Source: Gossypium raimondii
Taxonomy: Eukaryota; Streptophyta; Magnoliopsida; Malvales; Malvaceae
DNA: 64,000 nucleotides
Reading direction: 5' to 3'
Assembly (NCBI RefSeq): GCF_025698545.1
Contig: NC_068565.1
Location: 186,001-250,000, forward strand
Notes under the pieces: model-generated
What the model was told of the DNA's origin: nothing
The model's input: only the letters and a program-made list of their open reading frames with translations
Databases searched by the model: none
Made by a program: the position numbers and the translations under genes
Shown: piece after piece, positions 9,509 to 21,358 of the stretch
How the letters are laid out: every line of letters begins with the position of its first letter
How positions within the stretch are numbered: position 1 is the first letter of the stretch

Positions 9509-11437
9509 TTAATGGAATCTTTTACCTCTCGATTGATACAGTTCCAATCGACTTTTAGCTTCTGGTAATAAATCATCAATGTCGGGATCTCCCAATAAAT
9601 GAGCTTGTTTCGATGCCCATTCAAGTACTATAAGCACTTCATCTTGGGCAAGAACTTCACTGTCGGGTATATTGTAAGCAATGTAACAAAGAAGTGTCAA
9701 CGACGGGAACTGCACCATTTGTTCTCCAAAATAAACCAATTGAATCAAATGTTTCACCCCGCCGGCTTCAACGATCGCTTTCGAATGGTTAACGTGGAGG
9801 AAATTTTTTGGTGTGGCAAATTTGTTAAGTGCCATGACGGCTTCCATTGAAACCTCGGGTTCAGTTTCGTCAAGTAGTTTCACTAACGGTGTGACAATCC
9901 TTGTTTCGGTAGCTCGAAAGGTCCTCGCTAGGTGCCCGATTGTTTTGATGCATGGCACGAGGAGTTCCGTGTCAGTTTTTTCGATGATTTTGAGTAATTG
10001 ATCAACGACGGCCCTGGCTGCTGGTGAAGTCGGTTTGAAAGATGAGCGTCTCAAGTCTGCGTTTTGTTCGGCAACAGCCGTGATTTCCACTAACGCCATG
10101 GCCGAGTAGTATTTAACGTCGTCCGTGCTTTTTTCTAATAGAATCGCAAAACACAATAAAGCTCTCGATTCAGTTATGCTACGACATATCGAGAGGTTTC
10201 CCTTGCAAAGTTGCCACAAAGCCCTGGCTGCCATTGCTTTCATTTGTGCTTTAGTGGCCGGGTCTTCGAATTCTCTTCCTTTAATGCTAGTACCAGATAT
10301 CGAAACATGGTGCGGATGGTGGTTCGATTTAGCGTGCGGGACTTGTTGGCCGCCTTTGGGATGGTTAGCTTGATTGTTCGGTTGTGGTGGTGTCGGGTTC
10401 TTCCCTTTCAAAGTATTGGCAACCACATTTTGCATTTGGGTAGGTACGGCTCGGTTCCCCAACGAGCGATTTATATTACTCTCGGTTTCCTCTTTCTTAT
10501 GAGAATCGGGGCCCTTACTAGCTACGAGAACCGAATGAATCGAGGACACCCCTTGCTTGTTCACAATCGTATACTTACTATGTTCCTCGACGGTCTCGAA
10601 AGCAATATGGCTTACGAGAAACCGAATTATATTGTTTTGTGAGAAATGGTCTTGGCATTTAGGGTGATGAGCAGCTAATTCCGATACGGCCCAAGCCACA
10701 ATAGATTGAACTTTCATTTGACCTTCTTTGAGGATTTTCGCAAACACTGCACAAACTCCAGCATTTACAATCTGTTCGACACTTTCTGCGTCACGTCCGA
10801 GCAACCCGATCGCCCTTGCCGCATTCTCTTGACCCTCGAGATTCCCTTCCTTAGCCAATTTCAATAAAGGAACTACCCCACCTTCCTCGATAATCAACTT
10901 ACCGTATCGATCATTATCCCGAGCCAAAGACACTAAGGAAGCCGAAGCATCGGCCCGTTCTTCTAACGTACCTGTATAAAGATTAGCTATTTGTTCCCAT
11001 ATAAGACATAAAATCGGTTCGTTCGCTGCAATGGGAGGAAGACCGAGATATTCATCATCACGATTATCTCCCGACACGGCCAAAAGCCACGAAACATCCC
11101 CGATAGAATTCTCAAGTTGCATCGATAGTTTCCTAAAGGCCGCGGCAGGGATAATGGTGAAAAGTCGTCCCAGAAAACCGGTTGCACCACACTTTAGGAC
11201 AAGAGTTAAGGCCTTGTCGAGGACTTGTTCGGTTTCATCGACGATTCTACGTGTCGGCCGTTCGTAAATATCGTTGCTCGCTCGTGCAACTTGCCGGAGT
11301 AAGCCGGCTAACTTTTCGGTCTTACCTTTAATCTCTTGACAATCTTGTTTGAACGATTGTGCTTCATCCGCCGCCTTTGTCACCATATCTGCCACTTGTA
11401 TTGGCCTCGCTAACAGTTGTTTCACTACGCCCGCCAT
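9509..11437 (-). CDS. Armadillo Repeat Only (ARO) family protein
   Basis: A 642-residue single-exon protein starts at MAGVVKQLLARPIQVAD, the conserved N-terminus of the plant ARO family. The open frame could extend 24 codons upstream, but those residues do not fit the family start. The N-terminal helical region (residues 1-130) includes NDIYERPTRRIVDE and FTIIPAAAFRKLS. It is followed by armadillo repeats from about residue 170 to 620, for example GGVVPLLKLAKEGNLEGQ and RIVTPLVKLLDETEPEV. A charged low-complexity insert (about residues 330-400) separates two repeat blocks. AROs in Arabidopsis act in polarised growth of pollen tubes and root hairs and bind Rho-GTPase regulators at the plasma membrane. 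The length of about 650 residues and the lack of introns fit the family. The frame is intact. Confidence 0.93.
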   Translation of the reverse strand: MAGVVKQLLARPIQVADMVTKAADEAQSFKQDCQEIKGKTEKLAGLLRQVARASNDIYERPTRRIVDETEQVLDKALTLVLKCGATGFLGRLFTIIPAAAFRKLSMQLENSIGDVSWLLAVSGDNRDDEYLGLPPIAANEPILCLIWEQIANLYTGTLEERADASASLVSLARDNDRYGKLIIEEGGVVPLLKLAKEGNLEGQENAARAIGLLGRDAESVEQIVNAGVCAVFAKILKEGQMKVQSIVAWAVSELAAHHPKCQDHFSQNNIIRFLVSHIAFETVEEHSKYTIVNKQGVSSIHSVLVASKGPDSHKKEETESNINRSLGNRAVPTQMQNVVANTLKGKNPTPPQPNNQANHPKGGQQVPHAKSNHHPHHVSISGTSIKGREFEDPATKAQMKAMAARALWQLCKGNLSICRSITESRALLCFAILLEKSTDDVKYYSAMALVEITAVAEQNADLRRSSFKPTSPAARAVVDQLLKIIEKTDTELLVPCIKTIGHLARTFRATETRIVTPLVKLLDETEPEVSMEAVMALNKFATPKNFLHVNHSKAIVEAGGVKHLIQLVYFGEQMVQFPSLTLLCYIAYNIPDSEVLAQDEVLIVLEWASKQAHLLGDPDIDDLLPEAKSRLELYQSRGKRFH

Positions 11438-12691
11438 GGTCAGCGGACACGGAAACAATAACAAAATCCAAGTTACGGCAACGATCCCTTTTAAGACAAG
11501 ACAAAACAAAACAAAACACTTGTGTCTGGTTTTAACGACAAGACGACGATATGTCTGAATCTAATTGATAATTTATTTTTCTTATGTATTTTTTTGCAAA
11601 AAAAAAATCATAGTTAAAGAAATGTAAGGTATTTTTGTAAAAGAGGTATTGGTGAAAGCATGGTTTTTTCCAAGGTGGCGCGGCCAAGGAGTAACTGGTG
11701 GCGCCGCCAGTTAATGGAAAGGAGGAGACAGATAGAGATTTGTAATGGTCAAACGAGGTTTTCTCCATGTTTGATGTCCAAAAATAAAAATTACCGTTCT
11801 TCTTGCGTTATAATAGGAATTGAAGTGGTTAATCCATAGATTTTTTTTTTTGGTGAAAGTTTATCCATAGATTTTTAATTACAAAATTATAGTACCTATT
11901 ATCAATATTAAAAAGTCTTTTAATAAAAAGTTCGACTGGCCAGTTTTTACGGATGACTAACTTGTTTGTGAACCCAATTACTCGTTTCTTTTTCATATAT
12001 TAATTTGAAAATTCCATATTTTTATCATCAGTCCAAAGTCCAATAGTTTCTTTACTACTATACAGCAAATATTTACATTTCACTAAATTTCAACTCGAAT
12101 TCCTCTCTTAAAAATAATCACGTAACGAATGACAAAAATAATCAGATCTTAAATAATATAATTTTAAAAGAAAATTTCAAGTAAAATAATTATGGTTAAA
12201 ATTGATATTGTCAAAATCTTCCTTTTACGAATACTTTATCATTGATTCTTTCCTTTTCAGTTTTAATTTGAAAAGTTATGCTGCCCCGTGTTTTTTAAAA
12301 AATTTAAATTTAACAATATAATATTAATAGCTTGAAGATGTAATTAAAGTATTTTGAAGTTTAGAGACTAATTCAAAATGAAGATCATAGTTTAGAGATG
12401 TCTCATGCAATTAACTCTTTTTAAAGAAATTTACAACTGTAATTATAGTACAAATCTACATGTTTGATTAACTAAAAGTAGAATCTATTGGATACAAAGT
12501 ACAACAAACTGAAAATCGGAATATATTAAGACTTAGACTAGAATCTAGAATGAAGTAGCACATGGTGCGACTTAAACCCAAAATAATTTGGGAGAGAACC
12601 CACGAATAGCATCTGCGGATGATAGAACTCGAACATGCACGCTATATCCAGAAAGCCTCAACCTTTGCCGACACTTCCAAAACGGCACAAA
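11438..12691. other. Intergenic region, ARO promoter side
   Basis: No gene is supported. The first few hundred bases are the presumed ARO 5' flank, including a GC-rich patch near 11680-11710. The stretch 12300-12425 resembles one end of the inverted-repeat element at 28247-28735 (AGTTTAGAGACTARTT block followed by a CATGCAATTAACTC-like end), so it is probably a fragment of that family. Confidence 0.5.
12300..12425. repeat. Fragment of an inverted-repeat element related to 28247-28735
   Basis: The order AATAGCTTGAAGATGTAATT, then GAAGTTTAGAGACTA, then AGATGTCTCATGCAATTAA matches the right-hand end of the element at 28247-28735 block by block. The opposite end is not visible here, so the copy is partial. 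Confidence 0.45.
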
Positions 12692-15002
12692 TTAGATGAT
12701 CTTAAAATCACTTATCTGGATGTTTTGGACCTCAAGCTTCTTATAATCACTGCGGTTTCTAGCCACAAAGAACTTTCCAAAGTTGTATGGTTTATATTTG
12801 GGTGGGTTTCCCTCGTTCACAAGCTCCTCCAATGGCTTCACCATCACGTAGTGAGAAGGGAAAAAGAAGACTGGAATCGAAAACCTTTCCCGTTCCGAGT
12901 TCACCACCACCCTATGCTCCAAGCTCTCGTAAGCTTCGTTGCTCCAAACCTGAAAACCCAATATTATTCGATCATCTTTTGCAGTTTCGTGTAAAACCAT
13001 TGTATTTTTCATCAATGCAATAGTACCGACTACAAAAGCAAATCGTTATGAACTCGGTAAATATACCTGATAATAAGCAATTTTTTTACAGAAAATACTA
13101 ATGTTGTCAATGATTGGACTAAAATTTTTAAACTAAAAAAGCAACAGGATTTAATTTGAACTTTGTTTAAATAGAAGGATTAAATCTCAAACTTTACCAA
13201 AATACAAGGACCGGCAATCATATTTTGACCGCTTAGTTAATTTTCAGATTTGGATATTAAATTTACTACCATTTTGTCTTATAGTCTGGCTCAGGCTAAG
13301 CAGGACCGGTAGCTCGAACTTTGGATGAATCTATAAGCAAGAGCTTGAATAAATTAGCCAAAAATGAAATGAAGTTACCTGAATAGTATCACCAACATTG
13401 ATGACCAAAGCATTTGGGGTCGGTTTAACAGGAACCCATACATCGTCCGATTTTCTCCTCACTTGTAATCCTCCGACATCATCTTGAGCAACAATGGTTA
13501 AAGCACCGGCATCCTTGTGTCGACCTACGCCGAGTGCTAGCTCAGGGCAAGGGCATGGAGGATAGTGATTAAGTCTCATCATGGTTGTATGGTCTTCAAA
13601 GTAGCCATTGAGCCTATTAGATGGCAAGCCTAAGCTCAAAGAGATGAGTTCCAATAGCTTGTAACCTAGCTTTTCAACCTCTCTTGCATACGTCTGGCAT
13701 ACTTCCCTAACCAACATTAACAAGCTGGATTAACACAAGGCGTAAATGAGGCACTTGTGCAAATAAATTCTTCGGATTTTGCTTGAAAGAAAGCTCATAT
13801 TCAGCTCGATTATCGTTAATCTCAAGCTAATATTGAGCAAATTGAATTTAAATACCCTAATGGATTAACTTGTGCCTAGTCCCATGTTTTAAATTAGTAT
13901 TCAAATATAAATAATCAAACTAATTAAATGAACTTAATCAAGCAAGCTTGGGCAATTCCATTTTTAGCTCAAATCAATTTGTTAAAGAAACTAATAAGAT
14001 TTGTAATTTGTAAAACATGGGTCATTTTTAAATCAACAAGCCCAAGATTGCTATAGGCTGCTTTTATCTTCAAACTGTCAAATTCTACATTTGAACAGTG
14101 ATAGATATTGGTGTAATCGAGCCAAACCGAACTTGAATATTGGCAAGCTCGAATTTGACTCGAAATTCGAAGCTTAATACTCAACTCGAACTCAATCAAG
14201 CATCTATTTTAAAGTAGTTCAAGATATAATCAAGCTACTAGAACTTGAGTTCGATTAAAGATCCTTTATCAATTTTCGCAAAGCTCAGTATAACTCACCA
14301 ACCATTTGAGCCAAATATTATTGAGCTCAAATTTAGCTTGATTGATAGCTTCAGCTACTAAGCTCAAGCTCGACTTAATAATTACTGACTTAAATTCGAA
14401 TCTTTTCCTATTCAAACTCAAATAGATAGCACCAGTGTTATTTACACCCCTAATCATAGATTTAGTCATCTCTGTCAGCCAATTTATCAAACACACCAAA
14501 TGCAACATAATAAGAACATTAAAGAAACGCTCCAATGAAAGACTAATTACCTAAACTGAGGAGGAGTCTCAGGCCACTGATTACTCAACGCCCTTATTTC
14601 ATCATCCTCAGTCTCAGGCGAAGCTGGTAAAAAAGAAGGGTCTTTTATCAAGAAATCAAACACCTCTTTCCAGTCTCTAACGTTCTTAGTATGCTTGCTT
14701 TCATGGTACCCCATAGCATTCACTTCATCTCGTTTAACCTTACGTTTTTCCTCTACGGGTTGATCGAAGAATGCTTTAGCTGCTACCTTAATCTTTTCGA
14801 GCAATTCCAAAGGCACCCCATGGTTGATCACTTGAAAAAAACCCCAGTTTTTGCAAGCGTTTCCTATCTCTGAAACGAGTATGTTGATGTCTGTAGTGTG
14901 GGATAGTGAAAGATCGATTAATGGGATTCCTTCGATTTCGATGGTATCGAGGTTGGCTCGGTGTTCGATGGATTGAATGAAAGCTTGATCCACTTCTCCC
15001 AT
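12692..15002 (-). CDS. 2-oxoglutarate/Fe(II)-dependent dioxygenase, DOXC type, 3 exons
   Basis: The exons are 14551-15002, 13379-13706 and 12692-12949, all with GT-AG borders. They join in frame to a 345-residue protein. The N-terminal DIOX_N part contains GIPLIDLS and NWGFFQVINHGVP. The catalytic double-stranded beta-helix has Fe ligands H214 and D216 (GRHKDAGALT) and H272 (LEHRVVVN). The 2OG-binding RxS is R282-F283-S284 (RFSIPVF). All are intact. The closest proteins I recall are the Arabidopsis At3g19000/At3g19010 group, once called flavonol-synthase-like, whose substrate I cannot state. The enzyme is expected to be cytosolic. Intron 1 (13707-14550) is filled with a CTCGA-rich interspersed repeat. 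The ATG begins the family start MGEVD. Confidence 0.92.
13790..14460. repeat. CTCGA/AAGCTTGA-rich interspersed repeat in dioxygenase intron 1
   Basis: Dense imperfect copies of CTCGAACTTGA-type and AAGCTCAA-type words occur on both strands. Similar material lies at 8265-8480 and 30075-30370. There is no coding potential. It probably derives from an old non-coding element inserted in the intron, but the ends are not clear. Confidence 0.4.
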
Positions 15003-15534
15003 GGAGACTAGATTGATGATGATGGAGGAAAAAAAGACAGAAAAAATAATTTTAGGTGCTGTCTAATAAATTGGAAATTGAAAATTTTACTGTTAGAGAA
15101 AATAAGTGTGAAAAAAATTTAAGTATTAAATTTAAATTATAAAATTGTTCTATATATTATTTAAAATTAACTGTGAATAATTAAATTATTTTGCTTTATT
15201 TTAAATAAAAACTAAATTTTGAACATAATTTTTTATAAAATGATATAATATTAAAATAAATAAAATTATTTTTAATCTATTTATTATTTTTCTATTTTAT
15301 AAAAAATATTAAATTATTTTTATTTTAAATTATCAAACATACATAAAACATTAAATCATTTAAAACATTAATTTTAATTAATTTAATGTATCATTTGAGT
15401 ATGAATTTATATATATAAAAATCACTTAGTTTTATATACATTGAACATGGACAGTTTTACTAAAGAAAAAACAAACTGTTCTCTCTAGAAACCTCTTTTC
15501 TCTGTTCATCGAAGTTCTAACTTTTGTTGCTTTC

Positions 15535-15570
<36 letters not shown>

Positions 15571-16261
15571 CTTTTGCTAGCTCTTTCTTTTCAATTTACT
15601 TCACGAAAAACTATTTAATTAAACTTTTAAATTTTTAAATTGTATTAATTAATTTTTAATAGTCTTTGATCATTATAATGTTGACATGACACTCTGTAAA
15701 ATAAAATTATAAAAATATAGCGAACATATATACATTTGACTAAATTTCAACTCAAATTGATCCCTTAGTTATAGCTGGCAAAGATGGATACTCTGTATTC
15801 TAAGTATTTAGGTTTGAAATCTGCCATGGATACTTATATGTGTGAATCTTTTGTCATACATACATTTTAATTCGACTGGGCAATTTTACTCTAGATTATT
15901 ATAATTTTAGTTTATTTTATTGTAATTGTTCAGTCAATCAATTTTTAATCTAAATTGGTCTAGTTTTTAATTTATTTCTGTTGTTATTGTTTGATTATGC
16001 ACTTTATTTTGGAGTAGTTTAATTTTACGTTTTGTAATTGCTTGAATATATATTTTGTAATTGTAAATTAAAAAAATCACATAATAAAATATTTCATTAT
16101 TGTAAAAGAAAATTCAAATGCAACATCAACTTTCAAAAAAACAAAAAGACGAAAATAAGTAAAATGAAATACCACATGAAAAGAAAACATATATGGTATC
16201 TATAAATAGCCATGAATTTTTATTTGAGCTTACCACGAATGCATTGGGTAAGTTAATCACT
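15003..16261. other. AT-rich intergenic region
   Basis: I see no gene. The region holds the dioxygenase promoter on the left and the 3' flank of the dirigent gene on the right. A (TA)n microsatellite lies at 15539-15569. Confidence 0.6.
15539..15569. repeat. (TA)n microsatellite
   Basis: About fifteen uninterrupted AT dinucleotides. Confidence 0.9.
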
Positions 16262-16831
16262 TTAGTAATGCATCACTACAACATTGTATTCAATGAGAGC
16301 ATTACCGGTAGTCATATTAAACGACCGTAACTTAGCCGACGCCACCCCACGAGCCATTCGGAAAACGCCTGAACCACCTACAATAGGCATCTCACGGTGG
16401 GGAACCGCCGGATTCCTCCCAAGTACAGTAAGAGTGCTGCCGTTGAACTCGCCGGTGGTAAACACCAAGTTAAACGACATCAACAGGCTCAGTTCGTCTT
16501 GCCCAGAAAATGCGTACAGCCCTTGAGCTCGACCCAACTCTTTGGATGTCGGATTCATCCTTTCTGTTAATGGGTCATCCATGATGAAAACGAGACCAAA
16601 TGAGGTTGGCGATTTGTCGGTGTCGGGTCCGTGGGCGACCCGGACGGCGGTTCTGTTGTGTTTTCCAGCAAATCTGTCGTGGAAGAAGAAATGGAGCTTG
16701 GTAACCTTTTGTTTTGCGTATGGAAGCTTGTCGAACCATTCATCTACTTCCTCGGCACCTTCTTTGACGCAATACGCCATTGGCATGGCTACCAAGAAAA
16801 TCACTAGTAGTAGAATAGCCAGATTTTCCAT
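16262..16831 (-). CDS. Dirigent family protein
   Basis: A 189-residue intronless protein starts at MENLAILLLVIFLVAMPMAY, which is a signal peptide of about 22 residues. The mature part is an allene-oxide-cyclase-like beta barrel. Dirigent landmarks are KLHFFFHDRFAG, the GLVFIMDDPLTE strand, GRAQGLYAFSGQDE, FTTGEFNGSTLTVLGRN, REMPIVGGSGVFRMARG and the terminal EYNVVVMHY. Three N-glycosylation sequons (NRT, NGS, NMT) fit a secreted apoplastic protein. Dirigents steer stereoselective phenoxy-radical coupling in lignan or related phenolic synthesis. The exact product cannot be read from sequence. An in-frame ATG 22 codons upstream at 16897 lies only a few bases from the TATA box, so it would fall above the transcription start. 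The inner ATG is therefore preferred. Confidence 0.93.
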   Translation of the reverse strand: MENLAILLLVIFLVAMPMAYCVKEGAEEVDEWFDKLPYAKQKVTKLHFFFHDRFAGKHNRTAVRVAHGPDTDKSPTSFGLVFIMDDPLTERMNPTSKELGRAQGLYAFSGQDELSLLMSFNLVFTTGEFNGSTLTVLGRNPAVPHREMPIVGGSGVFRMARGVASAKLRSFNMTTGNALIEYNVVVMHY

Positions 16832-16901
16832 TTCTTTTCTTTTCTGTTCTTTCTCTCTTTTTCTTTTCTCCCCCAAACAAAATGGAAGTCTATGCACGCC
16901 T

Positions 16902-16908
16902 TAATATA
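16902..16908 (-). promoter_or_regulatory. TATA box of the dirigent gene
   Basis: The minus strand reads TATATTAAG about 72 bp above the chosen ATG at 16831. It lies only a few bases above the alternative upstream ATG and so decides the start. Confidence 0.5.
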
Positions 16909-16911
16909 AGA

Positions 16912-19196
16912 TACCCCATGGCACGTTTTGATTAAAAAAATAATATCTATATTCTGTATAATATATATAAAAAGGATTAGTTTAGAAAAAAATTAAACAC
17001 ATAAAAATATTATTTATTTTTCATCATATTGTTAAATTCATTTTTGAAAATAAAAATTAAAATAAAATAAAAGTTGTGATTATACATTTAAAAATAATTA
17101 TAATTTAATAGAAGTTGAGATAAATATTACACATTTAAAATATTATAATTTAATTTATGATTATTAGTTAAAAATGTTATATTAATTTTAAAATATATAT
17201 CTTAAAATTTTTAATTATGATTTTTAAAATTATTATAATATTTGAATGGATTAAGTGTGTACCAAATTTATCCCATATATTTTCCCTTTCTTTATATGTA
17301 TACCATATTTTAAATAAAAAATTTGGGTAGAGGGGAAATTTTCCATTTTTTGAATGGGTCTTTGTTGTTTCTTATTATTAAATTGATCCCAATTAAAGTG
17401 CAAATTACTAATAATGGTGTTGTTATACCAAATCAGTAACTTAGCCGCCACTTGAGCATGTCATACCTCCTCCCCACTTTAAACCTCATTTTTTCTTGCA
17501 AGTTGAGTGCTGTGTGATTGGCTTTACATCATAATTAATAAAAATAATATATTATATAATTTAATTAATATTATTTTGAATAATTAATTCAATTTAATCC
17601 AATTTTATTTTTTTTTAATTCAAATTAGATACGACCGTGAACATTTTAGTAGTGTGGCTGGTGATGTTAGGTTAAAATTGTTGTGCCTATGTAGGTTTGT
17701 TGATGACTTGTTTTGAGTTTGAATTTTAAAAGTAAAATAACATTGAATTTAAATTTAAATTTAAATTTAAATTTAATTTTGTTTTTGTTTATAATGGTGA
17801 TTTTATTTTTTCACACATGTTCAATAATTCAAAGTAAAAATAATTTGATAGAGTTTTTCCATAAAAAATGTGAAAATGATAAGTCAATAATAATTATTTA
17901 TTACTTAATTGAGAGTATTTTCAATTAATTTAATTTAATTTTAATATTTTAATAATATATTATCATAATAAAAAATTACTTTTTTTGTTTAGAATAAGGT
18001 GAAATGTTTGAAAATTAAGGATAAAATGTAAAAAAATTATAATTTAAAATCTATATTTATGAAACAATCAAATTATATTCCATAATTAAATTTAAGTAAT
18101 ATATCAAATAAAATTTATAAAATAAATTTAATGTTGAAATATGCTCTAGTAGCTCTACAATTTACATTATGGTTGTGGTAAAAGGTACCATAGAGATCCT
18201 TGTATTATATTATATTTACCCCATCAACTTAAAAAAATGGGTAAACTAGTTCATGTATATTAGATCAAAGCAAGTTTGTCATTCTGTTAAAATTTTGTTC
18301 ATTTTTGTTGTTAAAAATTGATCTTTGTACGTCAACATGAGGTATATGTGGTACATCACATGTCACTGTCTACTTATTCCATCAACTTAATTTAATGTAA
18401 AGGGACTAGTTTGCCTATTTTTTTAGTAGATGGAGTAAAATGCAATCCGACTCTTAATTCAGGACCTCCATGGTTCTTTTAGCGATGGTTGTAGAGACAT
18501 AAGTATTTATTAGGATATTACGGGTTAACTTTGTAAAAAGAGTGACATTTTATTTATTTTTTATCCGAATTAATGTTTTGTTAACTTAAAACGCCAACTC
18601 AATAATAATAATATAATATACTTGCTATCATAATAATCGATATCATCACCACATACAAACCAACTTGTCATTTAAAAGAAAATAAAATATCAAAATTGAA
18701 ACCATTATTGATGAGACTTGCATCATAATAATCAGTACCATCATAACACACAATTCAACATTGTTATTTGAAATAATATATATATTAGGTCAAACGATTC
18801 ATATAAATTAATTTATTTGAAATTCATGAATATTTCTTTTAATAATATTATCAATAAAATTTGAACCCAGTCTCTAAATCATCATTAGGAGAAAATTCTA
18901 TGCTCGAACTTGCATAAACAATTAGACGCAACGAAATTTGGAAGATGTCCTCCACATACCTCCCATCAAATATAATAAATATCCAAAATCATGTAATTAT
19001 AATAATCCAAATCCATAAATTGCTTTAAACTGAAATTTCAGTTCATTAATGACGGAAACTAATGAAAAAGCCTATCTTATTCCATGGTTAGTTCTTAAAG
19101 AACCACCAAAACCACTAACCATTTAAAACAAAACAAAGCAGCATAAAATGAAGCTTAAAACTTCAGACATGCACCACTGTGGCTGTCTTTTTAATT
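16912..19196. other. AT-rich intergenic region with one family B element
   Basis: No gene is supported. Contents are a short AAATTT-type tandem tract at about 17748-17777, a family B inverted-repeat element at 18180-18481, and the 3' flank of the cyclophilin gene on the right. The small open frames here are AT-rich and show no domain. Confidence 0.6.
18180..18481. mobile_element. MITE-like element, family B, copy 3
   Basis: The left end AAAGGTACCATAGAGATCC and the right end GGACCTCCATGGTTCTTTT are near-perfect inverted repeats. The interior carries the same blocks as the copy at 8491-8863 (GGGTAAACTAGTTCATGTA, GTACGTCAACATGAGGTA). This is the cleanest copy of the family in the window. Confidence 0.75.
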
Positions 19197-19712
19197 TTAG
19201 AGTTGTCCGCAATCGGCAATAACAACTGGCTTAGAAGTTCTTCCACCACTAGACCCAACTTTCTCAATGTCTCGAACCACATCCATTCCTTCAACAACTT
19301 GTCCAAACACCACGTGCTTCCCATCGAGCCACTCAGTCTTAGTCGTGCAAATGAAGAACTGCGACCCGTTGGTTCCCGGTCCGGCGTTCGCCATCGAGAG
19401 AATCCCCGGTCCGGTGTGTTTCTTGATGAAGTTCTCGTCCTCGAACTTGGCTCCGTATATCGATTCACCTCCGGTGCCATTTCCGGCGGTGAAATCGCCT
19501 CCCTGGCACATGAAGTTGGGGATCACGCGGTGGAAGGTTGAGCCTTTGTAGTGGAGAGGTTTCCCGCTGCGTCCGACACCTTTCTCCCCGGTGCAAAGGG
19601 CACGGAAGTTCTCCGCCGTGCGTGGAGTGCAATCGGCGAAGAGCTCCATTACGATCCGGCCAGCTGGTTGGCCGCCAATCGTCATGTCGAAGAATACCTT
19701 TGGATTTCCCAT
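19197..19712 (-). CDS. Cytosolic cyclophilin-type peptidyl-prolyl cis-trans isomerase
   Basis: A 171-residue intronless cyclophilin A-like protein. Catalytic residues are R62, F67 and Q70 ([15 protein letters not shown]), with W128, the cyclosporin-contact residue, in [12 protein letters not shown]. The plant-specific loop insertion GVGRSGKPL (about residues 45-53), typical of CYP18/CYP19 cytosolic isoforms, is present. There is no signal or transit peptide. It catalyses proline isomerisation during protein folding and signalling. Length and lack of introns match the ROC/CYP18-3 group. The coding part is GC-rich compared with its flanks, as is common for these genes. The frame is intact. Confidence 0.97.
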   Translation of the reverse strand: MGNPKVFFDMTIGGQPAGRIVMELFADCTPRTAENFRALCTGEKGVGRSGKPLHYKGSTFHRVIPNFMCQGGDFTAGNGTGGESIYGAKFEDENFIKKHTGPGILSMANAGPGTNGSQFFICTTKTEWLDGKHVVFGQVVEGMDVVRDIEKVGSSGGRTSKPVVIADCGQL

Positions 19713-19798
19713 TGCTGTAGATACGATTTTTCTCGGTGAAAAAATGAGGCAATAAAAGATTAGTCGAAATGGAAAATTAATTTTGATGGTTTGTTAGG

Positions 19799-19805
19799 AT
19801 TTATA
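19799..19805 (-). promoter_or_regulatory. TATA box of the cyclophilin gene
   Basis: The minus strand reads TATAAAT about 90 bp upstream of the ATG at 19712. Confidence 0.5.
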
Positions 19806-21274
19806 CGAAAAGGAGGGAGTTTAAATAGCGGGAGAGGGTTCTGGACCAATGATAGCTCGACACGTGTATATAAAAAGTTTAAAGATTCAAACTCGCATAT
19901 AATTCTGCTATTTTATTTTGAAAAAAAAAAACAAATTTATTTTAATCTAATTATTTACTTGACACTAACTTATACACATTATTATCTAATAATTATATCA
20001 AAATGACTATCAATAAAAATTTCTTTTTTAAAAAATTGAGATGTATTTATTTGTTAATTTATTTAAATGTTTTATTTTTTTTAGTTTTATGTGTATAAGT
20101 TAAAATCAAAACCTGTTTGACGGGAGATTATCTTCGTCGAAATTTGTGAAGTGCCGGTCGTGAAAATGAATGGCCTTTCGATTAGTCGGTATTGTTTTGG
20201 GTAGGGTGTTTTGTTTATCGACTTTGTCGAATACTTAAAAAGACACAAGGGTGTAGCCAAAGGGACAGGCAAGGGCCGTAGCCCCCTTAGCGGAATGGAT
20301 TAATTGCTATTTTAATACCTTGTAAACATAAACAGTTTAGTTTAATCCTTTTTAGCTTGTTTTAAATAGAAAAATTGTAATTTTGACTCCTTTCAAAGTT
20401 AAAAAGTACAATTTAAATAATTTTAGTACAAAATTTTAGCTTTAACTCCATCTGAAATGTTTTAGTGCCAATTTAGCATTATTTTTTAGAAGTACTTTTG
20501 AGATAAAAATATTACTAAATAAGATACTTTTAAATTTTTCAAAAATGCTTTTGGGACAAAAATAATTTGTAAAAGCATTTTTTTAGCCAAAAACAAAAAT
20601 TAACTTTTGAGAAACAATGATAAACCAAGTCTTAATTTTATCTAATCTCGATCACCTAATTCTTGTTTTGCCATTGAAAAGACAACGAATTTATAAAACA
20701 AGAGCATTTCATTGGGGTGCTTCAAAAGATGAACCATGTACTTTAACTAGGGATATGTGAGATCCAGATAATTCAAATGTCACAAAAAAAAGTCAATAAT
20801 ACAAAATAACTCGAATAAATTCAACTTGATTTAAAAAGTGTGTTTAGAAACAAATCAGGTGAAGTAATTAGTTAAAGTTCCACATGGTTCTGATTTGTTT
20901 CTTGCTAGGCATTTTCTCCTACCACATGCATATTCCCTTTGTGAAGATTCATTTCGTAAAGTTTACTAAAGCATTGAATTTGGACACTGTTTTGCTTAAG
21001 TTTCTTTTTTCCTTTTGTTCTAGTTATGGTAATGTCTGTTCATGCCTACCTAATCAATGTTTCAAAGACCATTTATACAGTTACCATTCTCCTCATCAAT
21101 TCATTTAAGATTGGTATCCCACACTAACTTAGACATCATGATGTTACCTAACAGGCAAAATAGAATACAGCTTCTTCTCTCTTTGTTTCTGGATGGATAT
21201 TTCCCATAATGTTACGTGTTTGTTCTCGGAGGCAACCTGAACGACGCCGTTTTAAGTAAAATGCTTAAATAAAA
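19806..21274. other. Intergenic region between cyclophilin and tRNA-Leu
   Basis: No gene is supported. The stretch 20190-20480 contains a moderately complex non-coding sequence (with GGGCCGTAGCCCCCTTAG) that looks like a fragment of an interspersed repeat. Its family could not be identified. A 74-codon open frame at 20884-21108 shows no recognisable domain. Confidence 0.5.
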
Positions 21275-21358
21275 TGTCAGAAGTGGGATTTGAACCCACG
21301 CCCTCTCACGAGGACCAGAACTTGAGTCTGGCGCCTTAGACCACTCGGCCATCCTGAC
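21275..21358 (-). tRNA. tRNA-Leu (anticodon CAA)
   Basis: The minus strand folds as a class II tRNA. The acceptor stem is GTCAGGA paired with TTCTGAC. The D arm carries the A-box region GGCCGAGTGGTCTAAGG. The anticodon stem CCAGA/TCTGG encloses the loop CTCAAGT with anticodon CAA. A long variable arm (CCTCGTGAGAGG) is followed by a T arm with B-box GGTTCAAATCC. It is 84 nt including discriminator A, has no intron, and CCA is not encoded, as expected in nuclear genes. All stems pair well, so it looks functional. Confidence 0.96.

Noticed and set aside
10211-10642. 143-codon plus-strand open frame opposite the ARO gene
   Set aside because: It lies inside a long conserved minus-strand coding exon and shows no domain.
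11438-11509. Upstream in-frame ATG extending the ARO protein by 24 residues
   Set aside because: The added hydrophobic residues do not match the family, which begins at the MAxxVKQLLxRPIQ motif.
12540-12660. GTTCGAGTTC motif on the minus strand suggesting a tRNA or SINE
   Set aside because: No A-box at the right distance and no cloverleaf stems could be found.
16832-16897. Upstream in-frame ATG extending the dirigent protein by 22 residues
   Set aside because: It would bury the signal peptide and lies almost at the TATA box, above any likely transcription start.
20884-21108. 74-codon open frame before the tRNA gene
   Set aside because: No domain, promoter or homology is recognisable, and the length is ordinary for chance.
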